A DNA stretch of 64,000 bases from contig CM077594.1 in NCBI GenBank assembly GCA_039654915.1, positions 101,322,893 through 101,386,892 on the forward strand. The letters are read 5' to 3'. Of this stretch, positions 1 to 12,500 are shown piece after piece. The notes below the pieces were generated by a model. That model had not been told where the DNA came from. It worked only from the letters and a program-made list of their open reading frames with translations, and did not search any database. The position numbers were made by a program, and so were the translations under genes. The first letter of the stretch is position 1. Each line of letters starts with the position of its first letter. The stretch comes from Aquilaria yunnanensis. Lineage: Eukaryota > Streptophyta > Magnoliopsida > Malvales > Thymelaeaceae.

Positions 1-359
1 GATTAGTAAGTTTACCTAATTTCTACAGTAACTTTCTTTTCTTGGTAAATGATTATGCGGTGTTGTCTTTCATGCCTTTGTTTATTGCTGTCAGATTGGT
101 GCTCGTGTCTTGTACAAATTTTAGTTTTGCTCTTTCACACCGTCACAGCACTTGTTATTCGTAGTAAGTTTGGAAGGTGGGTCAATGTCGTTGTAAAAGA
201 AATGCCAGTTCTCGTGTAGGATCAGAACTTAAAAGGGGGACGAAAAAAGTGAAGAAATGTGTGTGTGTGTATATATGTGTATATCTGTCTTAGTGTGTAA
301 TGTTTGTATGTTAAATAATATGGGCTTTCTATAGTTCCCGATAGATGTCTCCTTGTCAG
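1..359 (+). other. Non-coding stretch before a terminal exon
   Basis: I see no coding sequence here. It contains a short GT-rich microsatellite (about 257-290) and ends in a pyrimidine-rich tract closing with tccttgtcag at 350-359, a good 3' splice site for the exon that follows. It is most simply the last intron of a + strand gene whose body lies outside the window. Confidence 0.4.
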
Positions 360-575
360 GGAAGAAACCATTTGGATTTTATATGCCGTCTGAAGGAGTA
401 CATGCCAAGATTGAGTTTCATTGAGAAAACTGTAGAAGCAGCTGGAAGTGAGTTTTCTTTGAAACCTGTATTGCTGGAAGATATTGATAGTTACTCGAAG
501 GTAGAGTTCTCTCCGACAAGCAAGTTACTGTCAGAACAGGAGTTGGAGGCAGCTCTTCTTGAGTTTGAGAGATGA
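360..575 (+). CDS. Terminal exon of an unidentified + strand gene
   Basis: An open frame of 71 codons runs from the acceptor tccttgtcag|GGAAG to a TGA stop. An in-frame ATG at 345 lies directly after a TAG and before the splice site, so I read this as a 3' exon rather than a small gene. The peptide has ordinary composition and an acidic, probably helical end (SEQELEAALLEFER). I do not recognise the family. The upstream exons would lie to the left of the window. It could also be a gene fragment, because an LHCA4 fragment follows only 300 bases downstream. Confidence 0.4.
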   Translation, partial: GRNHLDFICRLKEYMPRLSFIEKTVEAAGSEFSLKPVLLEDIDSYSKVEFSPTSKLLSEQELEAALLEFER

Positions 576-875
576 TTATGTAGGCTGACACAATTCTTTT
601 ACAGTTTTGGTTTCAAAGGTTGGAAATGCCATTCGTAGGTTTCAATTTTTGAATGATTTTTATGACAATCATAAAGTGCTGTTTGTCCATTGTTCAGAGA
701 GTTCCAATGATGGATATTCATATTCTCTGTCAAATAGTTTGCTTGTAATTTTGATGACGATCCAGCAAAAATTAATTTGAATGCCACGATTTTCGCTTGC
801 CCCCGTTGTTTGTAATTTCATCCTTGAGGATATATTGCAATTTCTTCCCTCCAACACCACCGCCTTACCACCCTT

Positions 876-1055
876 TTGTCAGTTGGACGATTTCTAGCTT
901 CAAGAGTCAAAGTTAGGTTCTTTGCAGGATCATCTTGCAAATTGAATAGGCAAGTCTGTCTTAGACTAGCGGGCACTGCATCAAGTCGTTCCTTCAAAGT
1001 TGAAGCCAAGAAGGGTGAGTAGCTTCCAGGTTTGGCATCCCCAACCTACCTCAAT
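876..1055 (+). pseudogene. LHCA4: Truncated LHCA4 pseudogene (light-harvesting complex I protein)
   Basis: Read in one + strand frame, this stretch encodes the transit peptide and first mature residues of a photosystem I chlorophyll a/b-binding protein of the LHCA4 type. It shows SSCKLNRQ, then SFKVEAKKGE, a stop, and LPGLASPTYLNG. In intact LHCA4 the stop position is tryptophan (KKGEWLPGLASP); here TGG has become TAG at 1020-1022. Similarity ends after the NG residues and the sequence passes into low-complexity AT-rich DNA, so all three membrane helices and every chlorophyll ligand are missing. I see no start codon in a convincing context upstream. It cannot make a working antenna protein. 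The family call rests on my memory of the LHCA4 N-terminus. Confidence 0.75.
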
Positions 1056-1520
1056 GGATGGTAACAAGAACATTGTCGTGAACAAACTTAACAAATGAAC
1101 AAGTTTGTGAACAATGTTAAATGAATATGTTTGTGAACAATATAAATAAATGTGTTCTTGAACAACATAAAAAATATAAATGAAAAAAAGAATAAAACAA
1201 AATGTTAGTAATAAATGAACTTACAAAAAATTAATAAAGGAACGAACAAATAAATGAACGACATTTTATTGATGTTTGTTTGTCTAACTTAAACGAACAT
1301 AAAATTCAAATCATGATTGTTTGTTTAATTAAATAAATAAATATAAATAAACTTTCACTGAATCATTCATGAATGGTTCACCAAATATTCTATTTATTTG
1401 TAGTACTAAAAGTGACCAAGTCATTGCTTGCTTCAAGAGAAGAAAACCAGTTAGCAGATTTTATTGCAGATAAAGGGTTATGAATTTCTTTGACAGAACA
1501 CCATGAGGTTCAATTAACTT
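1056..1520. other. AT-rich low-complexity spacer
   Basis: The DNA is dominated by diverged variants of a motif like AAATGAACAAGTTTGTGAAC, which look like a decayed short-period repeat (about 1078-1370). No coding signal is visible. Confidence 0.4.
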
Positions 1521-1523
1521 GTT

Positions 1524-1812
1524 AGAGCATATGCAAGGGGCATCCTTCATCTTCAAGCAATTCTTATTTTCCTTCATCATCACCCAATGGTCCTAACCAA
1601 ATAAAAAGAACAAGAATAAGATGGTTGCCATTTATCTGTTCAAGCAATTCTGATTTTCCTTCATCATCACCCAACGGTCCCAACAAAATAAAAAGAACAA
1701 GAATGAGATGGCTACCATCTAACAGCTGTCAAGGTCAGGAGACGCAAGTGTTTGTAGAAGGGGCATATTGTCCCATTTACAAAGTAAATGGAGTTGAATT
1801 GATTCAGAATTA
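1524..1812 (+). pseudogene. Unidentified coding-like fragment with in-frame tandem duplication
   Basis: An open frame without a plausible start runs to a TAA at 1810-1812. A TAG closes it upstream. It contains two copies of a 29-codon block (FPSSSPNGPN, then IKRTRIRWLP or IKRTRMRWLP), followed by a unique tail ending KVNGVELIQN. The two copies differ by several substitutions, yet the frame stays open through both, so the duplication happened in, or was kept as, coding sequence. I do not recognise the protein. It may be an exon of the same lost gene as 360-575 or a captured fragment. Confidence 0.3.
1552..1725 (+). repeat. 87-bp tandem duplication
   Basis: Two head-to-tail copies start at 1552 and 1639, each opening ttcaagcaattct. 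The 87-bp period is exactly 29 codons. The copies differ at several positions, so the event is not recent. Confidence 0.8.
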
Positions 1813-2050
1813 AGTGGAATTAATTATAGACTTTTTAGATTTGAAATGTAGCGAGGCTCGATTGATTCACAGACTCTCGCTGTTTCTTTAAAAATCCATA
1901 TTAAACAACTTTCAAGAGTTTATCTTAAACAATTGCCTTCCTTTCTTTTTTTTTTTTTTTTTTTTGTTTAAGTTCCCCTTACATCCAAGAATTAAGTACC
2001 TGATTTACAAAAAAAAGGAAGAAAAAAAACAGAAAGCACAGAGCGCAACG

Positions 2051-3272
2051 TTATGGATGGCAATTGGGTGAGTTGTGTATTCAGGTCCAGGTTAGGTTCA
2101 GATTGGGTTATTTGGGTTCGGGTTGAATTCGGGTTGAGTATATTTTGGGTTCAGGTTAGGTCAGGCCAGGTTTATTTGGGTTCGGATCTAATCAAGTCAG
2201 GTTATTAGGTCTTAGACCAAATTCAGTTTGATTGTCAGGTTTACTTGGTTTATTAATGCATAAGCCGAAATCATTAAATTCATTTAATTTTTTTTGTTTA
2301 ATTTTGATTAAAATTTAATTTAACTAGACATAAAAATAATATAAAATTTATGAAGATATATTAATATATAATTTATTTAATAAAATACTCCATCTATGTC
2401 AAATTCTTTGTAATATTCACTATTCAACAATTAATCTACAATTTTTTTATTTTCAATATTTTAGTATATAAATGAAAAATGATTATATTAAATAATAAAT
2501 AAAGACCTATAATTTCTAAATATATACTTTTAAAAATTTTTCTAACAAATAACCTCCCTCTGTCTCATTTTCTTTGATCCATTTAACTTTTCTGACTAGT
2601 TTGACATGAATTTATTTATATTATTGTTTATTAAAAATTTAAAAATATATATTTAAAAATTGTAGGCTTTGATTTATTATTCATGTACAAAATTGTTTAT
2701 TTATATATTAAAATGTTGAAAACAAAAAATTATATATTAATTGTTAGAATATGAATGGTGCAAATAATTTAATATATAATGAGTAATATGAATAAATTGA
2801 ATTCAAACTATTCGAAAAAGTCAAATATTTTAAAAAATATGAGACAGAAGAGATACTATAATTTTTAAAACTTAATTATTTTTATCTCTTTATCACCGTT
2901 TAACCAATCATTTTCCATAGTTCTCACTTATTTGCTCAACAACACAAAACAAATCAGCAGAATAGAAGAAAACCCATCTACATATATTAAATCATAATTT
3001 TTGTACAATCTTTGTTGACCATATATTTTATATTGATTTAAGTTAAAATTAAGTCTTGTCAGGTTTAATCATCAGGTCACTTTGAATTCAGATCAGGTCA
3101 GGTTCGGATTCAAATTTTCTTATATTTCACTTTAATCGAGTTGGAGTTCCTATCATGTTGAGTACAATTAGATTCAGGTCCTTGAACATTTCTAATCAAA
3201 TCAAGTCAAATCGGGCTTAAATTCACATGAGTTTGGCCAGATCTTTGGGTCGGGTTAAATTTTACCATATCT
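2051..3272. mobile_element. Non-autonomous hAT-like element with nested Stowaway-type MITEs
   Basis: The left end reads TTATGGATGGCAATTGGG and the right end, reversed, AGATATGGTAAAATTTAACC, both close to the usual plant hAT end (TAGGGATGGCAA). The flanks are gcgcaacg (2043-2050) and acgcaacg (3273-3280), an 8-bp target duplication with one mismatch. Subterminal regions (2080-2230 and 3055-3255) are rich in GGGTTCGGGTT-type motifs, typical of these elements. No transposase frame is present. The AT-rich middle holds other insertions. Confidence 0.6.
2388..2856. mobile_element. Nested Stowaway-like MITE remnants
   Basis: A left end tactccatctatgtc at 2388 is followed by a second left end ctccctctgtctc near 2554 and a right end gagacagaagagata ending near 2855. 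These are diverged forms of the Stowaway (Tc1/mariner MITE) end CTCCCTCCGTCCC. I infer one MITE inserted into another; the exact borders are uncertain. Confidence 0.45.
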
Positions 3273-3561
3273 ACGCAACGCTTCAAAATTTCTTTCTAAA
3301 GAATTTCTAACCTCAAAAGGCAAATATACAAATCCAGGGTCATCCAATTTCTTTACGAAGAATTTCCATCATTGCCAATAAGAAGAAAGTAATCCTCCGT
3401 CAAGCATAATCAGCAGAGTGCGTGTCATGAGAGAGCGCCAACCTACGCCTGAATAAAGCTCTTTGGTTGGAGGAAAGCTGTCCAGCGACCCCGAACTCGT
3501 GACAGAAAACCTTTGTATCCAACTGCGTCCTAATTAGCAAGCAAACACGCTCAAGTGAGAA

Positions 3562-6500
3562 TCAAACTTCTGAGTTCCTCCGAATCTTCTTCTGTGATTT
3601 TTCCTGCTCTCGGTATCTCTCTCGCCGTTCTTCTCTCCTTCGCTTTCTTGACAGCTCATCATCCTTGGATCTCTGTGCTTCCATTTCTTTCCTTCTTTGC
3701 TCATCTTTTAGTTTTCGTTTCTTCTTCTGCAAAATCAGTTCATAGAGAATGGCAAAGCTTCCGGTACAACCATAAGTTTTATTGCTAGATTTGATTGATC
3801 GCATGAGTAATTTATATTGACATGAAAAGGGTTATATCAACAATTCCTGAGTAAATGAACAATTAACACTTCCAGACTGAGAAGGCAAAAGGCAAACAAA
3901 CCTTTTCATTCCTTATCAACTGAAGTTGTTGAAGAAGAGCATGAACTCTTTTTTCATGTGGCTCCATGACCACAGCAGGTCTTCTGTCTTCAAGTGAAGG
4001 CCGTTTTTTATGAGGCATATCCTTTGGCTTTGATGCAAAGGGGAGATTAGCTTGTAAACCACTAGGAATTACCAAAGGGTTGAATTTCTTTGGCTTTCTC
4101 TCAATTGGCTGTGAACAAAATGGCATAAAAACAGAAAGGTTGAAGCCTACATGTTAAAAAAAACCGAAAAGGAAGAAAAAGAAAAGCAAAATGAAAAAAA
4201 AAGATGCCATGTACCAAGATGAAAATCACCATGAGTTAAATGCTACCTTGTAAACTGAGTCCTTGTTAACAGGAATTGGAAGATTGAGTTCTCTCCTCAA
4301 CTCCGCAACAGTTTTCATTCCATGCCAGGTCTTCTCACGGGGTTGCAAAGCCGTGGTCAATGGGTTGTAAAACTGAGGAACTTCAACTTGAGTCCAGGCA
4401 CGTAAAAAGACAATGTCACTCATCAATATCCGATCCTCAAAAGTACACCTGGCAATCCCTTCTCTAAGTTGACCACCTTTCTTTTTAGGTTGATTCCCGA
4501 TCTCTTCTTTTGCAGCCTGCAAAGATAGATTTGTTAAACCAAATATATTGAAGAAATGCCAAAAGGAAACGATATGGAAACAAGTATGATTTCTTGAGCA
4601 GTCTACAGGAAATTAAAATCATCCATAGGGTGATCAAAGATCTGGCCAACAGTTTACACTAACACATCAGCCTCAGCTCCAATTAGAAAATGGAGGAGCC
4701 AAGAAGGCTGCAAACCAGAAAAGTATTACATGAAAAGCAGTAAAAATACATTCCAGAACATGAGGGGATTATACATTAGTCACTAGCTTCCAAAACAAAT
4801 TGGCTTTACCTTTTTCACCTGCCCCCGAATACCACTGACTGTGCGAACTGCTGCACCTTCAAACCGAGCTATCTCTAGATCTGAAGTGAACATATCCCTA
4901 ATAAGAGCCGTTTTCTTGAAGATTTTGCAAGGATACCCAACCAGCTTAATTTTTTTAACTATCTTAGCTGCATGGTTGAACTCAACCGTATATGCTGTAG
5001 CTGTGATCCTGAATGCTGCCTGAAGTACCAAATACCACACTGTAAGTAAAGAACAAATATAGAATGAAAGAAACAGGAGGGAAGGGGATAGGCCCCAACA
5101 GGAGACGGATTTAAAATCATCCCAACAAAAACTTCCAGAGAAATATCCAACAGAAGTGAGAGATGAACATTGAAATAAAAACCAACTGTACTATCTTATT
5201 ACACGCACACACACACTAAAATAATCTGTTATTTCTTTAATAAACAATGAAGATGCAAAAGAATCTAATACAATAGAATCTATACATTCAAAGAATAATT
5301 GAACAGATGCTTACAAGAAAACTTTTGATGCAAGCTCGCCAAAAGGAAAAGGGGGAAGGAGAGTAGCATAAATTTTCCCACAAGAAAAATATATCCTACT
5401 GTGTACTCACACAGGCACAAAACCATGATACATACATCAATAGTCAATCAACTGAGCCTTAGTCCCAACTAGTTGGCTTCAGCTATATGAATCTTGTGTC
5501 TCCATCCAGTTCGGTTGGTAGCAAGCTCCTCTGATAGTCCTAACAAGGCAAGATCCTTTTTGTATTAAGCCCAATTAAGTTTAAGTCTCCTCTTTGCCTT
5601 CGTTTTCCCCACCTAGACCTACCCTATCATTTTCATGCACTGGCGCACCTATTGGCCTCCTTTGAATATGCCCAAACCATCTAATGTGACCCTCCCTTAT
5701 TTTATCCTCGATTGGGGCTGCCTTTACCATGCTTCTAATGTCTTCATTTCTTATTCTAACCCTCAAAGTATACTCACTCATCCACCGCAACACTCATTTT
5801 GTTTGGATGTTGCTTTTTCATCACCTAACAATCAGTACCATAAAGCAATGCTACTTGGATGGCTGTCCTATAATATTTTCCCTTCAACTTGAGAAGCACA
5901 TTTTTATCCTGCAGAACTCCAGGTGACACTTCTCCATAATGCATAACCAGATAGAAAATACCACAGCAAATTAGGGTCAATTGTCTGAATCAATTCAAAC
6001 TGACCAGGTCAACTCTAAGTCCAACTACGTTCACTCAATCTGTATTTTTCTGATAGTCTTCTAGCTTACATGTGTGTGTGTGTGTGTTATAGTAGGCCTC
6101 ATTTCACTTGGCTAAAGATTTACAGACAGATGCCCTTATATGCCATACCACACATGGGCATATACATGTAAACACTGGCTACACAGTAGATTACATAATC
6201 AATCAGCAGAACATCAACAACAATGTTCAAAACAAGACCAATACAATATCTCAAGCACTAGCAGGAGACTTATTGACGCTGCATAAAAAACTGCCTCAGA
6301 ATAAAAGCTGGGAAACACCGATTAAGCACTTGTTTCACTGGAGAAAATCATGATCTAGACTAAACCAATGTTATTAAAAGCACGCTAAAGCACAAAGCGC
6401 AAAGAATTTGGGCCTTGTTCTATTCGCCATTAAAGCAGTGCCCATTAAGAAAAAGCGCTTTAAGCGCATGAAGTGTGCACTTCAGATGAAGCTCAAAGCA

Positions 6501-9500
6501 TCGCCTCAACAAAAAAAACATATGTTTTTCATTTTTTTTTCATTTTTTCTAAATTCGACCCATCATTTCCCACTGCTCACAAAGAAAACCTAGTTTTAGT
6601 CAAACAAATATTAAAAGTTGAGTGGGAAAGTGGAGGAAACAAGGTGTTGCTTGTAACAGGAAAGAGAAAAAATAGAGAGAAGTGGAGAAGGAGGGAAGCT
6701 GATGTAGAAGCAAACAGAAACTAGAACCAAAGAGAGAACACAAGAAAGAAGGAGGACCGGAGGGAGAAAAGAAAAAAAATCCAGGGAAGATGCAAACCAA
6801 ATTCTTAGTTCATCTCAAAACTAAAGCTAAATAAGATATGAAGCCTTATATAGGCATCTTAAAACCTAAAACTAAGGCGTACAATAACGAATAAGGGAAA
6901 CCAATATTTATTGAAAGAACCTAGCAATTACTATTTTAGCACATTATAAGATGATTTTGTGCTTTTTAGGGATGTTAAACCTATTTAGTAATAAAAACCT
7001 AGAATGTCTATATGCATTTATATGCTTTTATTACTATTTTAGCACATTATATGGATGATTTTGTGTTTTTCTAGGGATGTTAAACCTATTCAGTAGTTGA
7101 TTTTGATATATTCTATGCCTAGAATTAGCTAGTTCACATACACTATAGCTTATTTATAGTGCAGCGCCTTAGTTCATTAAAGCGTGCACTCTCACTTTGC
7201 GCTATGCGCTTCATGCTTTGAGACCCTTAGTGCTTTAGTGCGCTTTTCACTTTTCAAAACCTTGGACCAAACTAATACTTAAACAAAAAAGGCAGAATAC
7301 TAGAATAACAAAAATTTGGCATGTAACATCATTAAAAAAACTGAATCAAAATACTGGCAGAAAAAAAATTGGAAAATCTTTTGTGTGTTTTTTGCGGGAT
7401 AAAAACAGAGGGAAAAGAGGCAGTTTCAGCTCTTGGAGCTCCCATGCTGTGAAATGCCTTTTAAGACTAGGTGGGCGCAGTGTCCCGTAAGGGTGCATGA
7501 AGAATGCCAAAGGGAGTTATTCATTCAATCAAGTATCAACAACACCATTGTTACTGTTACAGAGAAACTGACCTGGTTGTTAGACAAATTCTGAACAGCT
7601 AGGATCCCTGTTTTTGGAGGGGCAAGAGGGCCCCAAAACATTGCAAGGCAGTGCATATGTTCGGGAGAATATTTGAGCATGCGATGCCTTCCATTTTGAT
7701 CCTCAATTGCATAAATAGGGATGGTCTGATAACGCCTCCATCCAATTGAAACAATAATTGGATCCCTTGTTTTCAACACTTTCTTGTGCCACCTATGCCG
7801 TTTGAATTTAGCCTGGGAAGAGGAAAAAGAGGAATCACATTGGCAAGTTGCAGATTAACTTATGAAAACAATCTCTTTTTTTAAAAAAAAAAAAAAACCC
7901 ATAAAACCATTAGAATCTCACGCAACTGAATGCAAACCATTCACCCAGCACACTTGCTATTTCAACAAGTTTAGGATCTAATTAACTAAAAGCATTTGTT
8001 GGCAATTTCTTCAAATGACCCAAAAGTGAATGTTAATACTAATCAGTTGAAAACCAGAAGTTACATGCAGTTCAATATGAAAGCCACATTCTAAGATCAC
8101 AAGCAGTTAAATAAAGCAGTGTCCAGAGAAAGGGACAGGGACTGGGGCAGAGAGAGCGAGAGATGGACAGAACTTTTAAAGTACTAAAGCAGTGTTCTGA
8201 CCTGCATGTAGCCAACATTCTCTTCACCAATGCCAATTCCACCAACCAAAACAGGATGACGGGGGTTAAAATATTCAACCATCTCAAAAGGGACATCACG
8301 AATCTCCAATCTCATATAGGTCCCTGTTTGGAAGCCCTCAACTTCAAGCCGTGTAGCCTCATCAAGATTATTTAGCTCAGCTATGTTCATCTGTCTTCGA
8401 AGCTCAGCTTCCACCTTCAGCTGCCAGATGAGAAACAAATTTGAATTGATATCTCTGCAACCACTTTATAGCAGCAAATATATGATATGCCCAAAGTCCA
8501 CCTTATCATAGTATCCACCCTCATTAGCTGCATCATGATGATGTGCCACTTCCTGTGCTCCATCATTATCCTCTTCTCCTGATTCAGATCTATCATATGT
8601 AGGTCATAGTTAAGAACATAACAGCATTTGTATGGCTTCCTATTGTATGAAACTGAACAATCATAACCTGAATAGTCACACCATCACAAATGTGCCTTTC
8701 ACTTTGCATGCTACTAATAGCCAGGTGACCAACACTGAACCATAATGGAATTAGCAAACATGTCACCACCATATTATATAGACAAACCAGTGGTTGATAT
8801 TGAGATCAGCAAATAGGAAATATAAGAAAAGCAATCAGGATTACCGAACCCAAAAGCAAAATTTATAATGATATGATTAAGCTAAATAAGGATATTGAGC
8901 ATCGAATTTGGCACGAAGAGCAAGTTTCTTCAATCTTCTCTCTGTTGCAGCACCATCTTCATTAGGAGCTGAGGCAGAACCAGTGAACTCATGCTTTTGC
9001 CCTGTTTCTAGGTCCTCAAAGTCCCCACCCTCATCATCCTCTTGTTCATATCTGGCTCCTAATGATTCATTTCGGCTAGCACCCTTTGACCAATCACCAG
9101 TGACAAAGCGGTCACGTACATTCTCATATACCTCTTCCCTTTTCCAGTCCTTAACTTCTGAATATGTTGTAAACTTGGAACAGTCCTCGGCATCAACAAA
9201 ATTACCATCTAATCTTTCCCGAAGCCTCTGCAATAAAGCACTACTAGTACCATAAATGAAGCAAATGTTGTCCCAAGAGCAAAAACATTCCAAGTTCCAA
9301 AACTTATAGCAAGAATATTTAGGAAGCGTGAACAAAGTTATAGGTAAAAAGTAATGTCAATAACAAACCTTCTTGACCTCCCCTTTGGGCCTAAAAAATT
9401 CATCATCCTCACTATCTTCATCCCCACTACTATTCTGGTTTTCAGCGGTAGATGACGTTTTTGCAGGATCACCGTATACAAGTTCATTGAGATTAACCCT

Positions 9501-12500
9501 TCGTCTTGAAAGTAACTTCTGGATCAAAGGCTCTTTCCATTTTGATTTATTTTGATCACCATCCCCTATATCAACCAAAAAGCTTCAGAAGAAAAATGCC
9601 AAAAATGGTACTACAAGGTCACAACGCACCTCAGAACTAAACTGTGCAGGTTATGTACTAATTCTGTTCTACAGTATGTAGATTTTTCAAAAAATTTAAG
9701 AATGTTCTGTCAGATCATTCAATTTAACATATTATTCCCATTATCTCCATTGTTCATCGGATATAGTAACATGTTGATAGTTTGCAAACCCTGGTATATC
9801 ATGAGGTAGAATTTCAAAAACATGGGGCAACTAAAGGATTCAGATGCTCATTTTTGCAAGCAAGTCTTTTGGAAGAAAATTTCCTGAGACAGAGAGTCAT
9901 AAATTCTATGATGGCTGAACACAAACATTACAATGAATTTAACACATTCAACATACTAAATCAGAACAGTAGAAATCTACCGTCTTGGTTTTCTCCATCT
10001 TGGTCAGATAAATCTGAGTTGGGTTCTGACTGAGTGTCAAACTCATATTCATCATCATTGCCAACATCGTCATCACTGCCATCGACTGTGTTCTGTTCAT
10101 CCGAATCCTGAAATGTTTGTGGCATAAACATAAGCTTCATCAAATCAAACATGGGAGACGGCTGTAAAAAACTCAACAATGTCTGCAAACATGACAATCA
10201 GGACTCCGAAAGCACTCAAGACTATTTATTTATTTGTTGTTTTCTATTGAAAGACATGTCTTTTTTCCTTAAAATTAAATGCATGAACTTTTTTACCTCA
10301 ACATTGTCATGATCTATGTCATCTATAAACACAGCCTTCCTCCTCAGCCTCCCATCACTTAAATCATGATGCTCCTTCACATGATCTTGAAACTGTGCAT
10401 GCTTTTCAGAAGCACTTACATTTCCTTCATCATCATCACGACTATTGTCACTGCCAAGCATCCCATCTTTCTGAACAACCTCATTATCCTCCAAAGAATT
10501 TGGATCATCCAGATCCTCATCATCACTCTGTTCACTAAATTCTTCGGCATTGGCTTCTTCACCTGGAAAATATTTCTCTGAAGGCTCTATAGCACGAATC
10601 TGTGGTGCTTCCTCAGCATCTTTTTTATCACCTTGAGTATGACTAAAGAGGGGAATTCCACTCTGTTCTAATCTCTCATCAACCGAATATTTTGTGTTCT
10701 GAAGCGATCTAACCATGTTGACCCCAACACCTTGGTCTTTGCCTAGTAATAGCAAGTATGAAGAGACAAGCTATTCACTGAACCATGAATAATAACCTTT
10801 ACAAATACAAATCAAAGGATCACATACCAATTTTATACCTTTTTGAGTTTCAACCTTTCCATCAACCTGGGAGAACTGAACAAAGTGATCATTTATGTTT
10901 ATGTAGACAGCATCCTTATCATAGAGAAGATCTCCGACACCGGCCATGGGAGCATAAAATAGTTTTTCTTTGTCACGCAACCCTTTCTTCTTCGCAGCTG
11001 ATGGCAAAGGGCATGGATCAGGTAGAGCTGCAACTCCATGTAAACTATAATCTCCCACACCAGCAATATGTACCTGATTCATGAATTCTATCAGGTCATA
11101 CAGTTGCAGAGCCTAAGAATAATGAAAAATGATCCCTCAAAGGTAATGTAATCATCTGCAACATAGTAAAATATCTACTTTTTTACATACATAATGAAAA
11201 AATTCAAGGAAATTTTGAGTAAAAAAAAAAACATCATATGAGAAGCTACAAGTATTACTTCAGAATGAGAACATAAAATCAACATGTTAACAAGCCTATT
11301 TACACATTCATTTCTTGTGCTACAAGTGCTACTTCACAATCAAATTAAGATCTCAAGAGCAAAAACCAAATATCAGGAAACGCTGAATTCATACCTTATG
11401 TAATTTGCAGAAATTAAACAATTATATATTCTTTTAGAATCCAAACTCACTTCTGGATGAGTAGCACAAGAAAGAAACACATATACTATCATACCTTCAA
11501 ACTGATTATTTATTTTGATAAACTTATCCAGTAAAAAAGCATCCAAAAAGCATTTTGAAAATTTTATATAAAATCACCTCTGAGTTTTATACAACCCATA
11601 AAAACATATGAATATTAGTGGATTCAAATTTCAAAAGACAACGTGTTAGAATTAGAGCAATAGCTTGTCGAACATACCTTTGTACCCTTCTTCAAATTAC
11701 AACCTCTCAAATAACCATAAAGGGTGACATTTCTATCACATTTACCATTCATTTGGACTCTTTCTGGAGGAGTAACATCTTCAAATCGATCAACCAATAC
11801 ATAAGGGTGAGAAACTCTCCAGGACAAGGGAGGAAACTTCATAACGGAGATAAACCGTGCAAGATTATGTACTTCCCGTTTTGCATACCTGTTCATTGTA
11901 GGGGACAAGGAACAACAAATCTATTAAAAAAGAAATGGGTGAAATGTTTTTGAAGAAAAAGGAAAAAGAAAGAAAGAACAAATATGGTTCCATAGTGAAG
12001 GAATAGACTAATGAGATTTAGTAGTACACTCACTTTCCATGAATCAGGCCAGATAAATAGAACAATTTGGCACCATCATATATTTCAGTCCAGAAACGAT
12101 GCTTGAGACGCTGCTTCGTTTTCCTTAGTTTCTTTGCATCCTTGAACTTATCAAGGTGAGTAAGAACTCCCATTACTTTTGGGAATCCATGAACTTGCAA
12201 GATATTAAGAAATTCAAAAGTTTCCTGCCATATGTACAACAAGAATTAGGGGGAAAAAAGTCCTATGCAGTCTACCCAGATACATTGTCCAGATGAAAGA
12301 TAAGGAATAAGAGTAAACAACTGCAGTATACAAGTTAGAGAGGAAAAGCAGAATATGACAGGGTTGCTGTTTGCATACAAGAAATATTTTAAGAGAGTAG
12401 ATCCAAGAAAGAATAGCATATGCAAGAAATAATCATTTTTAATCATCCACACTGAACTCTCACCATTTCAAACCCATAGCTACCATCTATGAGTAGCAGA

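Noticed and set aside
818..1009. - strand frame of 63 codons
   Set aside because: Antisense of the LHCA4 fragment.
8908..9255. 115-codon + strand frame
   Set aside because: Antisense of BMS1 exon 11, whose - strand product is clearly conserved.
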